A DNA stretch of 7,118 bases from Legionellaceae bacterium (GTDB lineage Bacteria; Pseudomonadota; Gammaproteobacteria; Legionellales; Legionellaceae), in contig DAIDLK010000009.1 in assembly GCA_027449525.1 (NCBI GenBank), positions 4,666 through 11,783 of the forward strand, read 5' to 3'. Both the position numbers and the translations under genes were made by a program. Positions 4,272 through 7,118 of the stretch are shown piece by piece; position 1 is the stretch's first letter; the number at the start of each line of letters is the position of its first letter. The notes beneath the pieces are model-generated. The model worked only from the letters and a program-made list of their open reading frames with translations, was not told where the DNA came from and made no database searches.

Positions 4272-6505
4272 TTGGCGTTTTTTATGGCTAGTGCACTCAC
4301 TTGTTGAAATCCGCGCGGTAGTAATCGACCACGCTGACCGCGTTGGTTCAAGTAACTCGCTTGTTCGATGGGCGTAAGCGCTAAATGACGCTTGCCTGCT
4401 TGCACAATTAGTGTCTCGTTTGGTTGGAGCGCAACGAGCGTTATCAGGATTTCCGTGCGGTTACTGGCGTGCTTGGTGGGAATCGTTAATAATTTATTAC
4501 CTTTGCCGCGTACGAGGGTAGGTAGTTCGCGCGCAGGGAATAGCAACAGACGGCCGGTATTCGTTACACAAGCAATCCGATCGCTGTCGGGTGATGCAAC
4601 GTGACACGGTGGTAATAATTGCGCGTTGGGTGATAATTTAACACATGCTTTACCATTACGATTTTTAACGTATAAGCTACGTAACTGGGTTAAAAAACCA
4701 AAGCCAGCGTCGGTTGCCAGCACGATCCAATCCTCTTCATTGCCACTGGTTAGTGCTACGAAGGAGGCACCATCGGCTGGATTAAGTTTGCCGGTGAGAG
4801 GCTCGCCTTGACCGCGGGCAGAAGGTAATTGATGTGCGGACAAATTATATACCTTGCCTTCGCTATCGAAAAATAGGATGGTTTGATTGGTACGAGCAGG
4901 GGTTTGTGCTTTGAATGCATCACCGGATTTATAACTAAGACTTGAACCTTGGATATCATATCCTTTCCCGGCACGTACCCATCCCTTTTCAGACATCACG
5001 ACCGTAATAGGTTCATGTGGGAGGAGATCTTCTTCTTTTAAAGCGGTTGCTTCGCCTCGGGTCACTAGCGGTGAACGTCGTGGGGTTGCGTAGCGCGCTT
5101 GGTCAACACACATTTCTTTTTTAACAAGAGAGCGTAGGCGTTTTTCACTCGCTAAGGTATGCTCGAGCGTCTCGCGCTCCAGGGTGAGTTCATCTATTTC
5201 TGTACGTAATTTTATTTCTTCTAATTTGGCTAAATGGCGCAGTTTTAGTTCCAATATGGCATCGGCCTGCAACGGCGTGAGTTGAAAACGGTCAATTAAC
5301 GCGGCCTTAGGTTCGTCTGCATCACGAATAAGAGCAATGACTTCGTCGAGGTTCAGGTAGGCTATCCATAATCCATCGAGTAGGTGCAAACGGTCTTGTA
5401 CTTGCTTTAAGCGGAATTTCAAGCGGCGCGTGACGGTTTGAATGCGAAATAACAACCATTCATTGAGTAAGGTCAGCAAATTTTTGACGCGTGGTTTGCC
5501 ATCTAAGCCAACCACATTAAAATTGGCACGATAGCTGCGCTCTAAATCCGTGGTAGCAAATAAATGCGACATCAGCTCATCGGTGTCAATGCGATTTGAG
5601 CGAGGAATTAACACGAGCCGAGTTGAATGGTCGTGGTCGGATTCGTCACGTAAGTCGTCAATCTGAGGCAGTTTTTTTTGTTGCATGAGTGCAGCAATTT
5701 GTTCGAGGATTTTTTCGCCAGACACTTGATAAGGTAGTGCTGTAATGACAATGTGGTGCTCTTCAAGATGATAAACAGCGCGCATTTTGATGGAACCGAC
5801 ACCCGTTGTGTACAGCGCACGTAATGCCTGATGGGGAGTAATAATTTCAGCTAAAGTTGGAAAATCAGGCCCTTTAATGAACGTTAACAGGGTGTCAAGT
5901 GACGCATCAGGATGGTCCAATAAATGGATACACGCATTGGCTACTTCCGTGAGGTTATGTGGCAAAATATCGGTGGAAAGTCCTACCGCAATGCCGGTGG
6001 CGCCGTTGATGAGCACGTTGGGTAAGCGCGCGGGTAATAATGAGGGCTCACGTAGCGTACCATCAAAATTATCTACCCAATCGACGGTCCCCATGGGTAA
6101 TTCGGCCAGCAGGAGTTCGGAATAGTCTGATAAGCGTGCTTCGGTATAACGCATGGCGGCAAATGATTTCGGATCATCCGCGGATCCCCAATTGCCCTGT
6201 CCATCCACAAACGGATGATGATACGAAAAGGGCTGAGCCATGAGGACCATGGCTTCGTAGCAGGCCTGGTCACCGTGTGGATGAAATTTACCCAATACGT
6301 CACCCACGGTGCGGGCCGATTTCTTGTATTTTGCGTTGGCTTTTAAACCGAGCTCAGACATAGCATAAATAATGCGACGTTGCACGGGCTTAAATCCATC
6401 GGCTAGATGCGGTAACGCTCTGTCTAAAATCACATACATCGAATAATCAAGGTAGGCTTTTTCTGTAAATTCGGTTAACGCTTTCTGTTCAGTACTTACG
6501 GCCAT
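4268..6505 (-). CDS. parC: DNA topoisomerase IV subunit A (ParC)
   Basis: A 745-residue ParC, close to the 752 of E. coli. With ParE it forms topoisomerase IV, which decatenates daughter chromosomes by ATP-driven double-strand passage. The winged-helix domain contains KPVQRRIIYAMSELGL (39-54), KSARTVGDVLGKFHPHGD (62-79) and FAAMRYTEARLS (115-126), with catalytic Y120 next to R119. NGATGIAVG (167-175) holds the DNA-intercalating isoleucine region, and LELKLRHLAKLEEIK marks the coiled-coil gate. From about residue 494 the C-terminal beta-pinwheel domain runs to the end, closing with QRGQRGRLLPRGFQQ. That C-terminal domain and the parC-like catalytic sequence separate it from GyrA. The quinolone-region position 80 is Q instead of Ser, while E84 is kept. 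The start at 6505 is supported by an upstream AAAGGA. It overlaps yhhQ by 10 bp and is probably co-transcribed with it; parE is not in the window. An A8 run occurs at codons 276-278. Confidence 0.98.
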   Translation of the reverse strand: MAVSTEQKALTEFTEKAYLDYSMYVILDRALPHLADGFKPVQRRIIYAMSELGLKANAKYKKSARTVGDVLGKFHPHGDQACYEAMVLMAQPFSYHHPFVDGQGNWGSADDPKSFAAMRYTEARLSDYSELLLAELPMGTVDWVDNFDGTLREPSLLPARLPNVLINGATGIAVGLSTDILPHNLTEVANACIHLLDHPDASLDTLLTFIKGPDFPTLAEIITPHQALRALYTTGVGSIKMRAVYHLEEHHIVITALPYQVSGEKILEQIAALMQQKKLPQIDDLRDESDHDHSTRLVLIPRSNRIDTDELMSHLFATTDLERSYRANFNVVGLDGKPRVKNLLTLLNEWLLFRIQTVTRRLKFRLKQVQDRLHLLDGLWIAYLNLDEVIALIRDADEPKAALIDRFQLTPLQADAILELKLRHLAKLEEIKLRTEIDELTLERETLEHTLASEKRLRSLVKKEMCVDQARYATPRRSPLVTRGEATALKEEDLLPHEPITVVMSEKGWVRAGKGYDIQGSSLSYKSGDAFKAQTPARTNQTILFFDSEGKVYNLSAHQLPSARGQGEPLTGKLNPADGASFVALTSGNEEDWIVLATDAGFGFLTQLRSLYVKNRNGKACVKLSPNAQLLPPCHVASPDSDRIACVTNTGRLLLFPARELPTLVRGKGNKLLTIPTKHASNRTEILITLVALQPNETLIVQAGKRHLALTPIEQASYLNQRGQRGRLLPRGFQQVSALAIKNAN

Positions 6506-7116
6506 GCCGGCATTCCTTTTAGTGATTGACGCGTTAATGCTGTTAAAAGTATCCCGTAAAGCGGCACAATTGCAAGTAATGTGACGAGAAATTTAACGCC
6601 AAGATCCACGACGGCAATTTGTGGCCAGTACTGGTTTAGATAAGGATCGTGGCATTGGTAAAAGGCGATGGAAAAAAAAAGCAGCGTATCAATGCCGTTC
6701 CCGGTACCACTGGCTAACAGGGGTGCTAACCACCAGGCACGTTGGCGTCTGAAGTGGCTAAACAGATAACTATCTAGTAATTGTCCTACGCTGTAGGCGG
6801 AAGCACTGGCGATGGCGATTCGCAAGGGGAGTTCAGGCAGTCCCCAGAGAAAATAGCGGTCGTGATTGAGTAAATTGGTTATGGCGTAGGAAGCGAAGAA
6901 GCTCGGTAATACACTGCAGAAAATAACGAGGCGTGCACGGGCTGAACCGAATACAAGGGTCGTTAAATCCGTGATTACAAAAATCAGTGGATAAGAAAAT
7001 GCGCCCCAGGTGGTGGGTATTCCAGCCAGAACAATTGGGTATTGTACCAAGCAATTACTGAGGATCATTAGCAAGCTGTGCAGTAGGCAGAGCCAAAGGT
7101 GTGAAGCGCGCATCAT
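6496..7116 (-). CDS. yhhQ: Queuosine-precursor transporter YhhQ (VUT/QPTR family)
   Basis: A 206-residue, highly hydrophobic inner-membrane protein of the YhhQ family, which imports queuosine precursors (7-cyano- and 7-aminomethyl-7-deazaguanine) for tRNA wobble-base modification. About six membrane segments can be drawn (roughly 7-30, 38-56, 62-82, 98-118, 128-152, 166-192). Family blocks seen are SNCLVQYP (20-27), TTWGAFSYPLIFVITDLTTL (35-54), GQLLD (111-115), RAWWLAP (126-132), GNGIDT (139-144) and VDLGVKF (170-176), which align with E. coli YhhQ as recalled. The start is one of two adjacent ATG codons at 7116 and 7113. The two bases before the first make TAATG, so an upstream gene could end there. 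The N-terminus is somewhat shorter than in E. coli, so extension beyond the window cannot be fully excluded. It overlaps parC by 10 bp. A T9 run in the coding strand lies in the fifth membrane segment. Confidence 0.92.
   Translation of the reverse strand: MMRASHLWLCLLHSLLMILSNCLVQYPIVLAGIPTTWGAFSYPLIFVITDLTTLVFGSARARLVIFCSVLPSFFASYAITNLLNHDRYFLWGLPELPLRIAIASASAYSVGQLLDSYLFSHFRRQRAWWLAPLLASGTGNGIDTLLFFSIAFYQCHDPYLNQYWPQIAVVDLGVKFLVTLLAIVPLYGILLTALTRQSLKGMPAWP
6514..6519 (-). promoter_or_regulatory. Shine-Dalgarno sequence of parC inside the end of yhhQ
   Basis: AAAGGA on the minus strand lies 8 nt before the parC ATG (6505), which is an ideal spacing. It is embedded in the last codons of yhhQ, so the two genes overlap by 10 bp and parC can be translated from the same mRNA by reinitiation or directly. 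Confidence 0.7.
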
Positions 7117-7118
7117 TA

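Noticed and set aside
1..7118. A novel multi-gene defence, mobile or biosynthetic system
   Set aside because: All eight genes belong to recognised families, mostly core ones, with no repeats, transposase, toxin or nuclease genes and no direct repeats flanking any block.

Overview
The window looks like a chromosomal housekeeping segment from a gammaproteobacterium of moderate GC. ParC aligns almost residue for residue with the enterobacterial protein through the catalytic region (as recalled), EngB and a di-haem cytochrome c4 are divergently paired as in many gammaproteobacteria, and there is a YhhQ-type queuosine-precursor transporter and a UbiH/UbiF/UbiI-family hydroxylase. A Legionellales-like or related lineage is possible, but the sequence alone does not settle it. 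Together the ubiquinone hydroxylase and cytochrome c4 point to aerobic respiration. No mobile elements, CRISPR arrays, tRNA or rRNA genes were seen.

Layout. Positions 1-850 (minus) hold the N-terminal 283 codons of a FAD-dependent ubiquinone-biosynthesis hydroxylase that runs off the left edge. A 50-bp divergent intergenic region with candidate back-to-back promoters separates it from a Rossmann-fold/DUF2520 protein (901-1746, plus). That gene collides tail to tail, with a 24-bp overlap, with a minus-strand cluster that reads engB (3604-3005), a dienelactone hydrolase-family gene (2942-2217) and pncC (2220-1723). The last two share an ATGA stop/start. A 67-bp divergent spacer separates engB from a secreted di-haem cytochrome c4 (3672-4271, plus), which converges on parC (6505-4268, minus) with both stop codons inside one TTAA. 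parC is preceded by and overlaps yhhQ (7116-6496, minus) by 10 bp.

How the genes work together. The region is densely packed and mixes core functions: quinone synthesis and electron transfer (ubi hydroxylase, cytochrome c4), ribosome assembly (EngB), NMN deamidation for NAD recycling (PncC), chromosome decatenation (ParC) and queuosine-precursor uptake (YhhQ). The two genes of unclear role are the DUF2520 protein and the dienelactone hydrolase homologue. No gene-free stretch exceeds 70 bp.

I do not see an undescribed multi-gene system here. The most notable single observation is glutamine instead of serine at the classical quinolone-contact position 80 of ParC. Secondary points are the uncharacterised DUF2520 protein, the tight gene overlaps, and homopolymer runs of 8-9 bases inside three genes.
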